A DNA stretch of 64,000 bases from Opitutaceae bacterium (GCA_019634615.1 JAHCAZ010000007.1:62001-126000); one strand, 5' to 3'; positions 1-9,494 are shown, numbered from the stretch's first letter. A program made the numbers and translations. The notes: generated by a model not told the origin, from the letters alone.

Positions 1-195
1 GGGCTGGGTATCCAGTCACCGCGCCACCGGACTGCGCGGGCGCTGAGGACAAGAAACCCGATGAGCCTGGACCGACACTTGAAAGGCATGCACTCCCGGC
101 GCCGCGCCCGCGCGCAGGATTTCACTTCGCGCGGCGGTATTTCCAGCCACCGTGAGCATCTGACACCCGCCAGCACCACCGTCGCCTCCGCGTGA
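1..195 (+). CDS. possible 3' end of an upstream gene (5' cut off by window)
   Basis: The frame starting at base 1 stays open to a TGA at 193-195. That TGA overlaps the GTG start of the next gene, the coupling style used throughout this locus. About 64 residues are visible, rich in Arg, Ser, Thr and His, with high third-position GC. I recognise no domain. A competing frame from base 3 stays open to 155 and ends in ARRYFQPP, with a 36-base gap to the next gene. The sequence cannot decide which frame, if either, is coding. The real gene would lie mostly upstream and is likely another member of the polysaccharide locus. Confidence 0.25.
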   Translation, partial: GLGIQSPRHRTARALRTRNPMSLDRHLKGMHSRRRARAQDFTSRGGISSHREHLTPASTTVASA

Positions 196-1079
196 AACTC
201 AGCGTCATCATCCCGGCCCACAATCCCGCCCCGGATTTCCTCGCGGCCACGCTCACCGCGCTCCAAGCGCAAGACCTGCCGCGCGCGGAGTGGGAGTTGC
301 TCGTGCTCGACAATGCCTCCGCGCCGGCGCTGCACCCGGATCTCGGCTGGCATCCCGGAGCCCGCACGGCCACGGAGCCCCAGCTCGGCCTCACCGCGGC
401 GCGCCTGGCCGGCTTCGCGGCCACAACGGGCGAGGTCATCGTGCTCGTGGACGATGACAACGTCCTGGCGCCGGACTACCTGTCCCGCGCGGCGGCCATC
501 GCCCGCGCCGAGCCCGGCCTCGGGACTTGGAGCGGTTGCATCCAACTGGCCTTCCAGGCCGGCGCGGTGCCGCCGCCGGCCCCGTGGCGTGGTTATCTCG
601 CCGAGCGCGCGGTTGCCGGCCGACAGGTGTCGCGCGATCCCCGGCATCACGCCTCCACGCCTTGGGGCGCCGGGATGTGCATCCGCCGCGAAGTGGCCGC
701 CGCCTACGCCGCCCGCGTGCGATCCGACCCGCGGCGCCTCAAGCTCGACCTGCAGGGTGCCGCACTGGTCTACGGCGGCGACACCGACATCGCGTACACC
801 GGTTGCGACCTAGGGTTCGCCAAGGGCGTGTTTCCCGAGCTTCGGCTCGACCACCTGATCCCCGCACGGCGCTGCACCCGCGAGTACCTCGTCCGCGCGG
901 CCGAGGGCCACGGGTACTCCGAGGTGCTACATGCGTGGCTGCGCGAACAGCAACTGCCGGCCGAACGCCCGGCTTGGCGGCAATGGCTGCAGCGGCTGCG
1001 GCTGCCGCCCGAGGAGCGGCGCATCGCCGCGGCCCGCGCCCGGGGCGTCGCCCGCGCCCGCCGCGAACTCACCGCCTGA
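192..1079 (+). CDS. family 2 glycosyltransferase
   Basis: 295 residues. It opens with the GT-A nucleotide-binding strand KLSVIIPAHN and carries an acidic metal and nucleotide-sugar motif, DDDN, at residues 87-90. Both are expected of GT2 enzymes, which transfer a sugar from a nucleotide donor on the cytoplasmic face of the membrane. I see no convincing membrane segment. The start is GTG at 192 and shares bases with an upstream stop (GTGA). The Arg-rich C-terminal tail has no recognised domain. It is the first complete gene of the polysaccharide locus; donor and acceptor cannot be read from sequence. Confidence 0.85.
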   Translation: MKLSVIIPAHNPAPDFLAATLTALQAQDLPRAEWELLVLDNASAPALHPDLGWHPGARTATEPQLGLTAARLAGFAATTGEVIVLVDDDNVLAPDYLSRAAAIARAEPGLGTWSGCIQLAFQAGAVPPPAPWRGYLAERAVAGRQVSRDPRHHASTPWGAGMCIRREVAAAYAARVRSDPRRLKLDLQGAALVYGGDTDIAYTGCDLGFAKGVFPELRLDHLIPARRCTREYLVRAAEGHGYSEVLHAWLREQQLPAERPAWRQWLQRLRLPPEERRIAAARARGVARARRELTA

Positions 1080-1080
1080 C

Positions 1081-2241
1081 ATGCCTCCGCGGATCTATTT
1101 CCACTGCTGTCCCGAGCCGGATAACCTCCAGGACGACATCATCATCCTCGCCGAGGGCCTGCAGGAACTCGGCATCCCGTACTTTGCGAGCCACGATTAC
1201 TGGCGGCAATCGCCGGCCCCCGGCGACTATCTCTTCAAGGCCACGCCCGAGGTCAGTCCGGACGATTGCGATGTCGTCGTGCTGCCCTACACCTGGTTCA
1301 ATTGGATCCGGCTGGGGCACCCGGTGGTTCGGCGCGAGTTTCCACCCGGACTGTTCAAGGCCGGCCGACAGTACCGCACCGTCTACATGGACACCAACGA
1401 CGGTCACCGTACGGTTTCGTGGGAGCCGGCCTTCCGGCAGTTCGACCTGATCCTGCGCACGAAGCTCAATCGGCGGGCCTGGGCGCCGGCCAACCTGCGT
1501 CCCTGGACCCTGGGCCTCTCCCGCCGCATGCTGCGAATGACCGCCGGAGGCCCGCCGTTCGCGCAGCGCCGGCAGGCCCTCCTCGTCAATTTCGGCGCGT
1601 CGCACGGCTACCCCCACACGGCGAGGCTGCGCGCGGAAGCGCGCTTCCTCCCGGCCGTCCGCGGGTGGTTTCCGCCGGACGCCACCCGCGACGACCTGCA
1701 GGTACCGCCGTCCGATCCCTACGATCGCCTCATGTGGGAGCAGACCAACCACCGCCATTGCCAGGCGTATTACGAGCGCCTGAAATCCACGCAGGCCTGC
1801 GCTTGCTTCTGCGGTGACCTGATCCCGCCGCTTCCTTGGCGAGATCCCGGCCAATACTTGGTCGGCGGGAGGAAGGCCCGGGTGAAGTTCGCCCTCTTCC
1901 AGGCGCTGGCCCGGCTCGATCCCCGGCCCGAGCGCATCGTGCAATGGGACAGCTGGCGATTCTGGGAGGCGCTCGCCGCCGGTTGCCTGGCCTTCAACCT
2001 CGACTTGGAGCTGTACGGTGCATCGCTGCCCGTTATGCCGGCCAAGGATGTTCATTACCTGGGAGTCGACCTGCGTCACCCCGCCCGCGTGCGCGAGCGC
2101 TGGGCGGACGATCCGGCCGGTCTCGAGCGGATCGCGGCGGCAGGCAGGGCTTGGGCCCTGGCGAATTATTCGCCGGTCGCCATGGCTTCCCGTTTTCTGG
2201 CGATGCTTGGATTTGCCGTTCCCCCAACGACCCATGCTTGA
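1081..2241 (+). CDS. glycosyltransferase, GT1/exostosin-like C-terminus
   Basis: 386 residues, starting one base after the stop of the preceding GT2 gene. The N-terminal half has no family signature I recognise, though it contains alternating hydrophobic strands consistent with a Rossmann-type fold. The C-terminal third has the pattern of a GT-B donor-binding domain, with FWEALAAGCLAFNLD around residues 293-307, then a conserved-looking tail ending in an alpha helix. A soluble glycosyltransferase acting on the repeat unit is the best reading. The assignment rests mainly on this C-terminal motif and on the genes around it. Substrate unknown. Confidence 0.65.
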   Translation: MPPRIYFHCCPEPDNLQDDIIILAEGLQELGIPYFASHDYWRQSPAPGDYLFKATPEVSPDDCDVVVLPYTWFNWIRLGHPVVRREFPPGLFKAGRQYRTVYMDTNDGHRTVSWEPAFRQFDLILRTKLNRRAWAPANLRPWTLGLSRRMLRMTAGGPPFAQRRQALLVNFGASHGYPHTARLRAEARFLPAVRGWFPPDATRDDLQVPPSDPYDRLMWEQTNHRHCQAYYERLKSTQACACFCGDLIPPLPWRDPGQYLVGGRKARVKFALFQALARLDPRPERIVQWDSWRFWEALAAGCLAFNLDLELYGASLPVMPAKDVHYLGVDLRHPARVRERWADDPAGLERIAAAGRAWALANYSPVAMASRFLAMLGFAVPPTTHA

Positions 2242-3067
2242 CCGCCTGCAACGCAAGCTGGCGGAGATCTGCCGCTACCCCGCCCTGGCCCACAAGCCGG
2301 CCGACCGACGGGACCTGCGCGCGCTCGGTCTATGGCGCACCCGCGTGCTGTCCGCCGCCATGGCTTCCCGTCTCACCGGGCGCGGCGAGGCGGTGATCAC
2401 CCCCGGGCTGCAGGCCACCGCCGGCCAGCCGGTCCGCGTCACCATCGGTGACTACAGCGAGCTGGACTGCTTCGATGAGATCTTCGTGGAACGAATTTAC
2501 GCGCTGGAGCGCGTGCCGTTCCGGCCGGATCTCGTGGTCGATTGCGGGGGCTTCCGCGGCTACTTCTGCGCGCTGGCGCGCGGGGCCTTTCCCCAGGCCC
2601 GCGTGGTCTGCATCGAGCCGAACCCGCGCCACCAACCCGCGCTGGCCGCCCAGCTGGCCCTGTTGTCCGCCCCGGTCGAGCGGCTCGAGGTCGCGGTGGG
2701 GACGCAGGACGGCGTCGGCGCCTTCGCGGGTGACGGGATGGGAGGCGCCTTGGTCGCGAGCGGTTCCGGCCAGTCTGTGCCGGTGCGCATCCTGGACTTT
2801 GCCCGGTGGCTTGCCGCGTGCCGGGCCACCGCCCTGGTCTGGAAACTGGACATTGAAGGAGGCGAAGCCGAAATTCTGCCGGCGGCCTTGGCGCACTTGC
2901 CCGCGCGCACGGCCCTCTTCCTCGAAACACATTACCCCCGGTCGCGCTGCGAGGAACTCATCGCCCCGTACGCGGCCGCCGGCTTCGTGGTCCACGAGGT
3001 GCGACGACGCGAACAGGGCGGGCGCACCTACATCGAGTGGCTGCTGCTGAGGTCTCCATCGGCATGA
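2234..3067 (+). CDS. FkbM-family SAM-dependent methyltransferase
   Basis: 277 residues; the ATG overlaps the end of the previous gene by 8 bp. The SAM-binding motif I reads VVDCGG at residues 101-106, followed by an acidic strand end (CIEPNP) that would contact the ribose. The C-terminal part has WKLDIEGGEAEIL, close to the FkbM hallmark (K-x-D-I-E-G-x-E). FkbM enzymes usually O-methylate sugars or other small molecules. In a locus full of glycosyltransferases, methylation of a sugar in the polysaccharide is the natural inference. The acceptor is not determined. The first 60 residues are basic and have no recognised domain. Confidence 0.85.
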   Translation: MLDRLQRKLAEICRYPALAHKPADRRDLRALGLWRTRVLSAAMASRLTGRGEAVITPGLQATAGQPVRVTIGDYSELDCFDEIFVERIYALERVPFRPDLVVDCGGFRGYFCALARGAFPQARVVCIEPNPRHQPALAAQLALLSAPVERLEVAVGTQDGVGAFAGDGMGGALVASGSGQSVPVRILDFARWLAACRATALVWKLDIEGGEAEILPAALAHLPARTALFLETHYPRSRCEELIAPYAAAGFVVHEVRRREQGGRTYIEWLLLRSPSA

Positions 3068-4260
3068 ACGCGGTGCGCATCCTGATCATCTCGGACGAGG
3101 GGCCCCAGACCGGCACCGCCGGCGGCCTGCTCCTGCACCGGCTGCTCGCCGGCCACCCGCCGTCATGCCTGCGGGTGCTCGCCCGGTACGTCCCGACGCT
3201 GGGCGATCCCCTGCCGGGAGTGGAGTACCGCCAGTTGACGACCCCATGGATGCGCTTCGAGCGCTCCCGCTTCAACCGCACGAAGCGCTCCCTGCGGGCC
3301 TGGGGACTCGTGCCGCCGCCCTCCATGCGCCGGCTCGATGCGCTCGTGGCCGGCTTCCAGCCCGAGGTCGTGCTTTGCGTGATGCAGCATGCCTCGTACT
3401 ACGACACGGCTCTCCGCTTCGCCCGGTCCCGCCGCCTGCCGCTCGTGGTGATCGTCCACGACGTCAATGACGACTTCGAGCCCGTGCTGCCCTGGGCCCG
3501 CGCTGCCGCCCTCAGGCGCGACGGTGCGTTCTACCGCTCCGCGGCGCGACGCCTGTGCGTCAGCCCCGAGATGGAGACCTATTGCCGTGAGCGGTATCGC
3601 GCGGGCGGCGACGTCCTTTACCCCAACCGCGGCGCCGACCTGAAGCCGGTCGCCTTTGAACTCGCCCAACGGCTCCGCGTCCCCGGTCGCCTGACCGTGG
3701 CCTTCGCCGGGAACCTCGCGTATGGATACGGCCGCGAATTGTGCCGCCACCTCCCGGCGCTGCGCGCCGCCGGGGCGCGACTCGTCGTCTATTCCCGTCC
3801 ACCCGGCGCCGATTGTGCCGCGCTCGGCACCGCCGCCGATTGCGTGGAGTTGCGCGGCTTCAAGCCGGCCGCGCAGGTCTGGCAGGAAATCCAGCGGGAC
3901 TGCGACCTGGTCTGGCTGCCGTACCCATCTCCAGCCCTCGAGTTCGAGCGCCTGTACCGGTATCACTTCCCCAGCAAGCTGCCCGAGTACCTCGCGCTGG
4001 GACTGCCCGTCCTGGTCAGCGGCCCTGCCTACGCCACGGGTGTGCGCTGGGCCATCCGTCACTCCGGTGCGGTCGTGGCCCGCGCGGATCCGGCCCCTGA
4101 AGACCTCGCCGCGCTGTTCAGGGAACTCACGGCCGACGGCGAATCGCGGCACCGGCTGGCGGCCGGAGGCTGGGAGGCGGGCCAGCAGGATTTTGACCCG
4201 GCCCGCATCGTCCACGATTTTCACCGGCATCTCGCCGCCGCCGCCCGGCCGCCCCCATGA
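3064..4260 (+). CDS. GT4-like glycosyltransferase
   Basis: 398 residues, GT-B fold. The N-terminal Rossmann domain starts at VRILIISDEG and contains a Gly-rich loop (GTAGGLLLH) typical of GT4 enzymes. The C-terminal domain has an AFAGNLAYG strand-loop and LPEYLALGLPVLVSG near residues 305-320, corresponding to the donor-sugar binding segment. The start codon overlaps the FkbM stop (ATGA), so translation is probably coupled. It would add one sugar to the lipid-linked intermediate at the inner membrane. The canonical E-x7-E pair is not evident, so the exact subfamily is uncertain. Confidence 0.8.
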   Translation: MNAVRILIISDEGPQTGTAGGLLLHRLLAGHPPSCLRVLARYVPTLGDPLPGVEYRQLTTPWMRFERSRFNRTKRSLRAWGLVPPPSMRRLDALVAGFQPEVVLCVMQHASYYDTALRFARSRRLPLVVIVHDVNDDFEPVLPWARAAALRRDGAFYRSAARRLCVSPEMETYCRERYRAGGDVLYPNRGADLKPVAFELAQRLRVPGRLTVAFAGNLAYGYGRELCRHLPALRAAGARLVVYSRPPGADCAALGTAADCVELRGFKPAAQVWQEIQRDCDLVWLPYPSPALEFERLYRYHFPSKLPEYLALGLPVLVSGPAYATGVRWAIRHSGAVVARADPAPEDLAALFRELTADGESRHRLAAGGWEAGQQDFDPARIVHDFHRHLAAAARPPP

Positions 4261-5543
4261 TCATCTTCCACACGATGACGGCACCCCATGTGCAACAGGC
4301 GGCGCGGGCGCTGCATGAGGGTGGATTGCTGCGGCGGTATGTGACCGGCTTGCGCGAGAAGCCGGAAGCACTGTCGCAGCGCATCGCCTGCGCCGGGGCG
4401 CGCCTCTGCGGCTACGATCTTGCCACCCAACTGCGCCGGCGCGCGGTCACCGAGGTGCCGCACGAGCTCGTCGAGGACCATCCCTGGGGCGAACTGCTGC
4501 GCCTCTGCACCGGCCGGATCGACCGCTCCGGCCGGCTGGCCGACCTGGTCTGGGAGCGCACGGAGGCGGCCTTTGACCGTGCCGTGGCGCGGCAGCTTCA
4601 ACCCAACGTGCGGGGCGTTTACGGCTATGAATACAGCGCCCGTCATACATTCGAACGGGCTCGCGCGCTCGGCATCCCCACCATCTACGAGACTCCCTCG
4701 CCCGAACCGCGTTTCGTCCAATCCATCCTGGATCGCGAGGTCGGGCGGTTCCCCGAATTGCAGTCGCCCTTCTACCATCACACGGCGGCCCGGGAGGAAG
4801 CCCGCATCGCCTACCGGCGGCTGGAATGGCACGCGGCCGACCTGGTGATCGCCAATTCGCGCTTCACGCGCGACAGCTTCGCCCGCGCAGGACTGGACAC
4901 CGCCAAGGTCAGCGTCATTCCCCTCGGGGCCCCGCCGCCCGTGACCCTGGACCAGACCCGGGCCGGCGGAACCGCCGGAGCGGGTCCGGTACGCTTCCTC
5001 TGGGCCGGCACCTTCAGCATCCGCAAGGGCGCCCACTACCTCGTCGACGCGTGGCGCCTCGCCGGCCTCGGCGACGCGGCCCACCTCGAGGTCTTCGGCA
5101 GCCAGGCGCTGCCCGCGGCACTCGTGCAGTCGCTGCCGGCTGGCATCACGATCCATGCCCCGGTGCCGCGGCCCATTCTCATGGCGCGCTACCAGGCGGC
5201 GGACATGCTGGTCTTTCCGACGCTCTGCGACGGTTTCGGCATGGTGGCCACCGAGGCGTGGTCACGCGGGCTGCCGGTGCTTACTACCTCGCATGCCGGC
5301 GCCTCCGACCTGTTGCGCCCCGAGGTGAACGGCCTGCAGGTCCCGGCCGGTGACGCCGCCGCCCTCGCGGCCGCCCTGCAATGGTGCGTGGCTCATCGCG
5401 AGGAAATCGGGGCCATGCGCGTGGCCGCCCGGGAAACCGCCCAACGGTGGCAATGGGCCGACTACCGGCTCGCCTTGGCCTCCACCGTCCAGTCGTTCCT
5501 GGCCAAGTCGACCATCGCCCGCGCGCGCCGCCCGGCCACATGA
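4257..5543 (+). CDS. GT4 glycosyltransferase
   Basis: 428 residues, ATGA-coupled to the gene before. The C-terminal GT4 domain is clear: RFLWAGTFSIRKGAHYLVDA around residue 246 gives the start of the second Rossmann domain, and DGFGMVATEAWSRG near 325-338 is the donor-binding loop with the conserved Glu. The N-terminal domain is longer than average and begins IIFHTMTAPHVQQAARAL. This resembles GT4 proteins of exopolysaccharide loci in other Gram-negatives. Donor and acceptor cannot be predicted. The product is likely cytosolic or peripheral at the inner membrane. Confidence 0.87.
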   Translation: MIIFHTMTAPHVQQAARALHEGGLLRRYVTGLREKPEALSQRIACAGARLCGYDLATQLRRRAVTEVPHELVEDHPWGELLRLCTGRIDRSGRLADLVWERTEAAFDRAVARQLQPNVRGVYGYEYSARHTFERARALGIPTIYETPSPEPRFVQSILDREVGRFPELQSPFYHHTAAREEARIAYRRLEWHAADLVIANSRFTRDSFARAGLDTAKVSVIPLGAPPPVTLDQTRAGGTAGAGPVRFLWAGTFSIRKGAHYLVDAWRLAGLGDAAHLEVFGSQALPAALVQSLPAGITIHAPVPRPILMARYQAADMLVFPTLCDGFGMVATEAWSRGLPVLTTSHAGASDLLRPEVNGLQVPAGDAAALAAALQWCVAHREEIGAMRVAARETAQRWQWADYRLALASTVQSFLAKSTIARARRPAT

Positions 5544-7570
5544 ACCTCCCAACCCAGACGATCTGCCTCGTTTCGGGCAGCCACCTCTGCTCAAACCCGC
5601 GCTTGGTGAAGGAAGCCGACGCCTTGGTCGCCGCCGGTTACCGTGTTCTGGTCGTCGCCGGGCGCAACTACCCGCCCAACGACGCGTTCGATGCCTCCAT
5701 TCTGGAGCACGCCCGCTGGGCGCATGTGATCGTGGATTACCAATCTGGCCTCCGACCCTGGGGCCAGCGCGTCATCCGTCGCCTTGCGCGCCTGATCCTG
5801 CGCTCCTGGCCGCGGGCACCTCTCTGGCTGGCGTTCCGCGCCCACCACCCGGCGGCGGCCCAGCTCAGCCGTGCGGCGCAAGGCATGCGGGCGGACCTCT
5901 ACATCGGGCACACGCTTGTCGGCCTCATCGCCGCCGCCGCCGCCGCGCGGCGGCACCAAGCCCTCCTGGGCTTTGACGCCGAGGATTTCCACCCGGCCGA
6001 GACCGAGGCCGCCGTCACCCTGCCGGAGGAACGGAATTCCATCCGCCGGATCGAGCTGGCCCTGTTGCCGCGCTGCTGCCACCTGACGGCGGCCTCGCCC
6101 CTGATCGGCGAAGCCTACCGCCGCTCATACGGGCTCCCGCCTCCCGTGACGGTGCAGAATGTCTTCTCCCGGCGCGAGGCCCCCACCGCCCCCGCGGTCG
6201 ACGCGGTCGCCCGCCGGCCGGCGAGATTCTACTGGGTGTCGCAGACCATCGGTCCCGGGCGCGGTCTGGAGCCGATGTTCGCCGTTTTCGGGCGCATGCG
6301 GACCCCGGTCGTGCTGAGCCTGCGGGGCAGTCCGCCGGCTTCCGATTTTGCGGATCGCCTGCGTGCAGCCGCCCGCGCCGCCGGCTTCGGCGGCGAACTG
6401 CGCTTTCTGCCGCCGGCGCCTCCGGAGGAAATGGCGCGCCTGGCGGCCGAGCACGACGTCGGCCTGGCCGTCGAGCCGCCCTCCCCGCCGAACCGCGAAA
6501 TCTGCCTCGCCAACAAGATCTACACCTACCTCCTCGCCGGCGTGCCCATCGCCTGCACGCCGACCAGCGCGCACCGCCGACTCGCCGCGGATCTTGGCGC
6601 CGCCGCCCTGCTCGTCGATCCAGCCCAGCCGGAACAGGCGGCAAACGAACTGGATGCCTTGCTCGCCAACCCCGTCCGTTACCGGGCCGCCCGCCACGCT
6701 GCCTGGCAGGCCGGCCAGACCCGCTACAACTGGGAAGCCGAGACCCCCATGCTCCTCGATGCCGTCGCCGCCGCTTTTCGTACGCCGGCCGCGGCCTCCC
6801 GATTCCGTCCCAAGGAGCTTGGGCGCCGGGCCCTGCGTCTGCTCTGCGCGGCCGGGCTCCGCCTGCGGAGTCGCCCGCTTCCCCTGACCCCGCGCGGGAC
6901 CACGCTGGTGCTGGCACCGCACGCTGATGACGAGGCCCTCGGCTGCGGCGCCCTACTGGCGGCACGCATCGCCGCCGGCCTGCCGGTGCACGTGGCCTAC
7001 TTCACCGATGGCGCGGCGGGCGGTTCCCCGGAGTCCGACCCGGCGCACGTGGCCGGCTTGCGCCGGGGCGAGGCGCAGGCGGCCATGGCCACACTCGGAT
7101 TGGACGCGGGGCAACTGCATTTCCTGGGGGCTCCCGATGGCCGCGTGCGGCATTTCACCCCGTCCGAACGCAGCCACTGGCAGGGAGAGTTGACCCGCCT
7201 GCTCGAGCGGGTGCGTCCCGCGGAAGTCCTGCTCCCCAGCCGCGACGACGGCAGTTCCGAGCACGAGGCCATGTTCGCGCTGTTCGCCGCCGCCGTCGCC
7301 GCGAGCGGGCTCCAGCCCCGGGTGCTGGAGTTCCCGGTGTGGTCGTGGTGGAATCCGCGTTTCCTCTGGCGGCGCGTGGCATCCTCCAATCGCGTCTGGC
7401 GCTTTCCCACCCGGCAGGGGGGCATCGCCAAGCGGGCGTTGTTGCGGCATTACCATTCACAGGTCACGACATCTGGATCCGGGCAGGGCGAGCCGAAGCT
7501 CTCGCCGGTCTTCCTTGCCGCTTTTGAGACCACTCACGAATTCTTCCTCGAATCCAAGCTCCCAACATGA
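5540..7570 (+). CDS. bifunctional GT4-like glycosyltransferase / PIG-L deacetylase fusion
   Basis: 676 residues. Residues 1 to about 410 form a GT-B glycosyltransferase beginning CLVSGSHLCSNPR, with a donor-side segment NKIYTYLLAGVPIACTPT. After a short Arg-rich linker, residues from about 450 form a PIG-L/LmbE domain opening LVLAPHADDEALGCG; H461, D463 and D464 match the zinc and catalytic positions of that family (P-H-x-D-D-E). A later SEHEAMFALF segment can supply the third metal histidine. PIG-L enzymes remove the N-acetyl group from GlcNAc-type sugars. The fusion suggests that the sugar added is also de-N-acetylated, leaving a free amine. The 5540 ATG overlaps the previous stop. The joint frame is open throughout, so this is not a sequencing join of two overlapping genes. 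Confidence 0.87.
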   Translation: MNLPTQTICLVSGSHLCSNPRLVKEADALVAAGYRVLVVAGRNYPPNDAFDASILEHARWAHVIVDYQSGLRPWGQRVIRRLARLILRSWPRAPLWLAFRAHHPAAAQLSRAAQGMRADLYIGHTLVGLIAAAAAARRHQALLGFDAEDFHPAETEAAVTLPEERNSIRRIELALLPRCCHLTAASPLIGEAYRRSYGLPPPVTVQNVFSRREAPTAPAVDAVARRPARFYWVSQTIGPGRGLEPMFAVFGRMRTPVVLSLRGSPPASDFADRLRAAARAAGFGGELRFLPPAPPEEMARLAAEHDVGLAVEPPSPPNREICLANKIYTYLLAGVPIACTPTSAHRRLAADLGAAALLVDPAQPEQAANELDALLANPVRYRAARHAAWQAGQTRYNWEAETPMLLDAVAAAFRTPAAASRFRPKELGRRALRLLCAAGLRLRSRPLPLTPRGTTLVLAPHADDEALGCGALLAARIAAGLPVHVAYFTDGAAGGSPESDPAHVAGLRRGEAQAAMATLGLDAGQLHFLGAPDGRVRHFTPSERSHWQGELTRLLERVRPAEVLLPSRDDGSSEHEAMFALFAAAVAASGLQPRVLEFPVWSWWNPRFLWRRVASSNRVWRFPTRQGGIAKRALLRHYHSQVTTSGSGQGEPKLSPVFLAAFETTHEFFLESKLPT

Positions 7571-8199
7571 AACTCACACCCTCCCGCATCATTCGAGCCC
7601 TGCACCGGCGGCTTTTCCTGGATCGCAAAGGCTACGGACGCCCCATCGACAAGGCCGCCCTGGATAACGAATACCGCACCGGCAACTGGGATCACTTTTT
7701 CGATTGGGACGAGCTGCCGCGCCACCTGGTGCTCGCCGGCGCCATTCATCACTTCTATCCCGAAGTCGCCATGCTTGACCTCGGCTGTGGCAGCGGCCGG
7801 CTCGCCCAGCTCTTCCAGGTCTACCCCAGCCGGCGGTATGTCGGCGCAGATATCTCCACCGAAGGTGTGGCCAAGGCCCGGGCCCTAGGCTTGCGCAGCG
7901 TGGAGTTTGTCGAAGCCGATTTCGAGACTTGGCGGCCCACCGGGCAATTCGACGCGATCACCTTCAATGAATGCATCGGGTATGCACGCGATCCCGCCGC
8001 CACCCTGCTGGCATTCGCTCCCCACCTGTCGCCGGGCGGCCGCTTTTTCATCTCCCATCACCGCTTCGGGAAAAACGACGCGCAATGGCGGCGGATGGAA
8101 CAGGTCGCCGAGGTCGAGGTGGCGACCGCCGTCATGAGCACGAAGGGCAATATCTGGGACATCAAGGTGCTGCGGCCGCGCGCTGGTGCCACCCTCTGA
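7567..8199 (+). CDS. class I SAM-dependent methyltransferase
   Basis: 210 residues. SAM-binding motif I is MLDLGCGSGRL with the Asp at residue 71, followed by the acidic motif II region (YVGADIS) and FDAITFNECIGY as motif IV. This is the Methyltransf_11/25 type of Rossmann fold. The ATG overlaps the preceding GT/PIG-L gene, and the stop shares a base with the next start. It is the second methyltransferase of the locus besides the FkbM gene. Sugar O- or N-methylation is a plausible role by context only. Confidence 0.83.
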   Translation: MKLTPSRIIRALHRRLFLDRKGYGRPIDKAALDNEYRTGNWDHFFDWDELPRHLVLAGAIHHFYPEVAMLDLGCGSGRLAQLFQVYPSRRYVGADISTEGVAKARALGLRSVEFVEADFETWRPTGQFDAITFNECIGYARDPAATLLAFAPHLSPGGRFFISHHRFGKNDAQWRRMEQVAEVEVATAVMSTKGNIWDIKVLRPRAGATL

Positions 8200-9494
8200 T
8201 GCGGTTGCTCATCGTCAGTCCCCATTTTCCCCCGACGAACGCGCCCGACATGCAGCGCGCCCGCACGGCGCTGCCCTGGTTGCTCGCGCGTGGCTGGTCC
8301 GTCGCGGTGCTCGCCGTCGACCCGCGCGACGTCGCGGCGCCGACGGACGACGCCCTCCTCGCCTCGGTCCCGGCGGGGGTGAGGGTGGAAAGGGTCCGCG
8401 CCTGGCCCCTCGCGCTGACCCGTCATCTCGGCCTGCGCACCCTGGGATTGCGCGCCATCGGCGGACTGGCTCGCGGTGGCGACGCATTGATCCGCGATTT
8501 CCAGCCCGACATCGTGTTCTTCACCACGACGCAATTCGTGCTCACGAGCCTGGGCCGACGCTGGAAGCGGCGTCACGGGGTGCCATTCGTGGTGGACCTG
8601 CAGGATCCCTGGGTCACCGACTATTACGCGCAGCCCGGAGCCCCGCGGCCACCGGGTGGCTGGAAGTATCGCATTGCGCACACCCTTGCGAAGCACCTCG
8701 AACCAAGGTCGTTCCGGCCAGCCGCCGGCTTTGTCAGCGTATCGGCTGCCTATCTCGCCAACCTGCACGCCCGCTACGCTTGGTTCGCGCAGCGCCCTCA
8801 GGCGGTCATCCCGTTCGGTGCCGACGCCAAGGAAACGGTGTCCGGCCGCACATCCCAACCGGCCTTCACGCGAGAGCCAGGGCGCCTTCACCTGGTGAGC
8901 GTCGGGGCCGTCGGTCCGATCATGCAACCGGCCATCCGGGCGCTGCTCACCGCCGTGCGGGGTCTGGTCGACCGGGACCAGTCGTGGGCGTCGCGCCTGC
9001 GGCTTCACTTCGTCGGCACCTCATATGCCGCCGCCGAGCAGTCGCGTCCCTCGGTGCAACCGCTGGCCACGGAACTGGGCCTGGGCGACCTCGTCGAGGA
9101 GTCGCCGGCCCGGGTGCCATGGGCGGTGGCGCAGGCGACCCTGCGTGCGGCAGACGGCCTCGTGATCCCGACCTCCGATGATCCCGGCTACACGCCCTCC
9201 AAGCTGGCGGGCACCTTCCTCGCCGAGCGTCCGGTGCTGCTCGTGGCGCGAGCCGGGACCCCGGCGGCGCTGACCAGCGCGGAGCTCGGCCTCGCCCGCC
9301 TCTTGGATCCGACGCAGCGCGACGACGGCGCCCTTGCCGCGTTCCTTTTGGAGATCGCGGACCCGCGCGAACCCTGGCGCACCACACGGCGGGCCGACGT
9401 TTTCGAAAACGTCCACTCCGCCCGCGCGCGCACGGGCCAGCTCGCGGATTTTCTGGAACAAGCGGCGGCATCCAACCGACCTTCTTCCGCATGA
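8199..9494 (+). CDS. GT4-like glycosyltransferase
   Basis: 431 residues; TGATG overlap with the preceding methyltransferase. The N-terminus LLIVSPHFPPTNAPDMQRA is typical of WcaI-like GT4 enzymes, in which the PHFPP loop precedes the acceptor site. VPFVVDLQDPWVTDYY in the first domain matches the D-x-x-D-P-W pattern seen in such proteins. The C-terminal domain is less canonical (LVIPTSDDPGYTPSKLAGTF), but position and length fit the donor site. It likely adds one sugar of the repeat unit at the cytoplasmic face. Confidence 0.82.
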   Translation: MRLLIVSPHFPPTNAPDMQRARTALPWLLARGWSVAVLAVDPRDVAAPTDDALLASVPAGVRVERVRAWPLALTRHLGLRTLGLRAIGGLARGGDALIRDFQPDIVFFTTTQFVLTSLGRRWKRRHGVPFVVDLQDPWVTDYYAQPGAPRPPGGWKYRIAHTLAKHLEPRSFRPAAGFVSVSAAYLANLHARYAWFAQRPQAVIPFGADAKETVSGRTSQPAFTREPGRLHLVSVGAVGPIMQPAIRALLTAVRGLVDRDQSWASRLRLHFVGTSYAAAEQSRPSVQPLATELGLGDLVEESPARVPWAVAQATLRAADGLVIPTSDDPGYTPSKLAGTFLAERPVLLVARAGTPAALTSAELGLARLLDPTQRDDGALAAFLLEIADPREPWRTTRRADVFENVHSARARTGQLADFLEQAAASNRPSSA

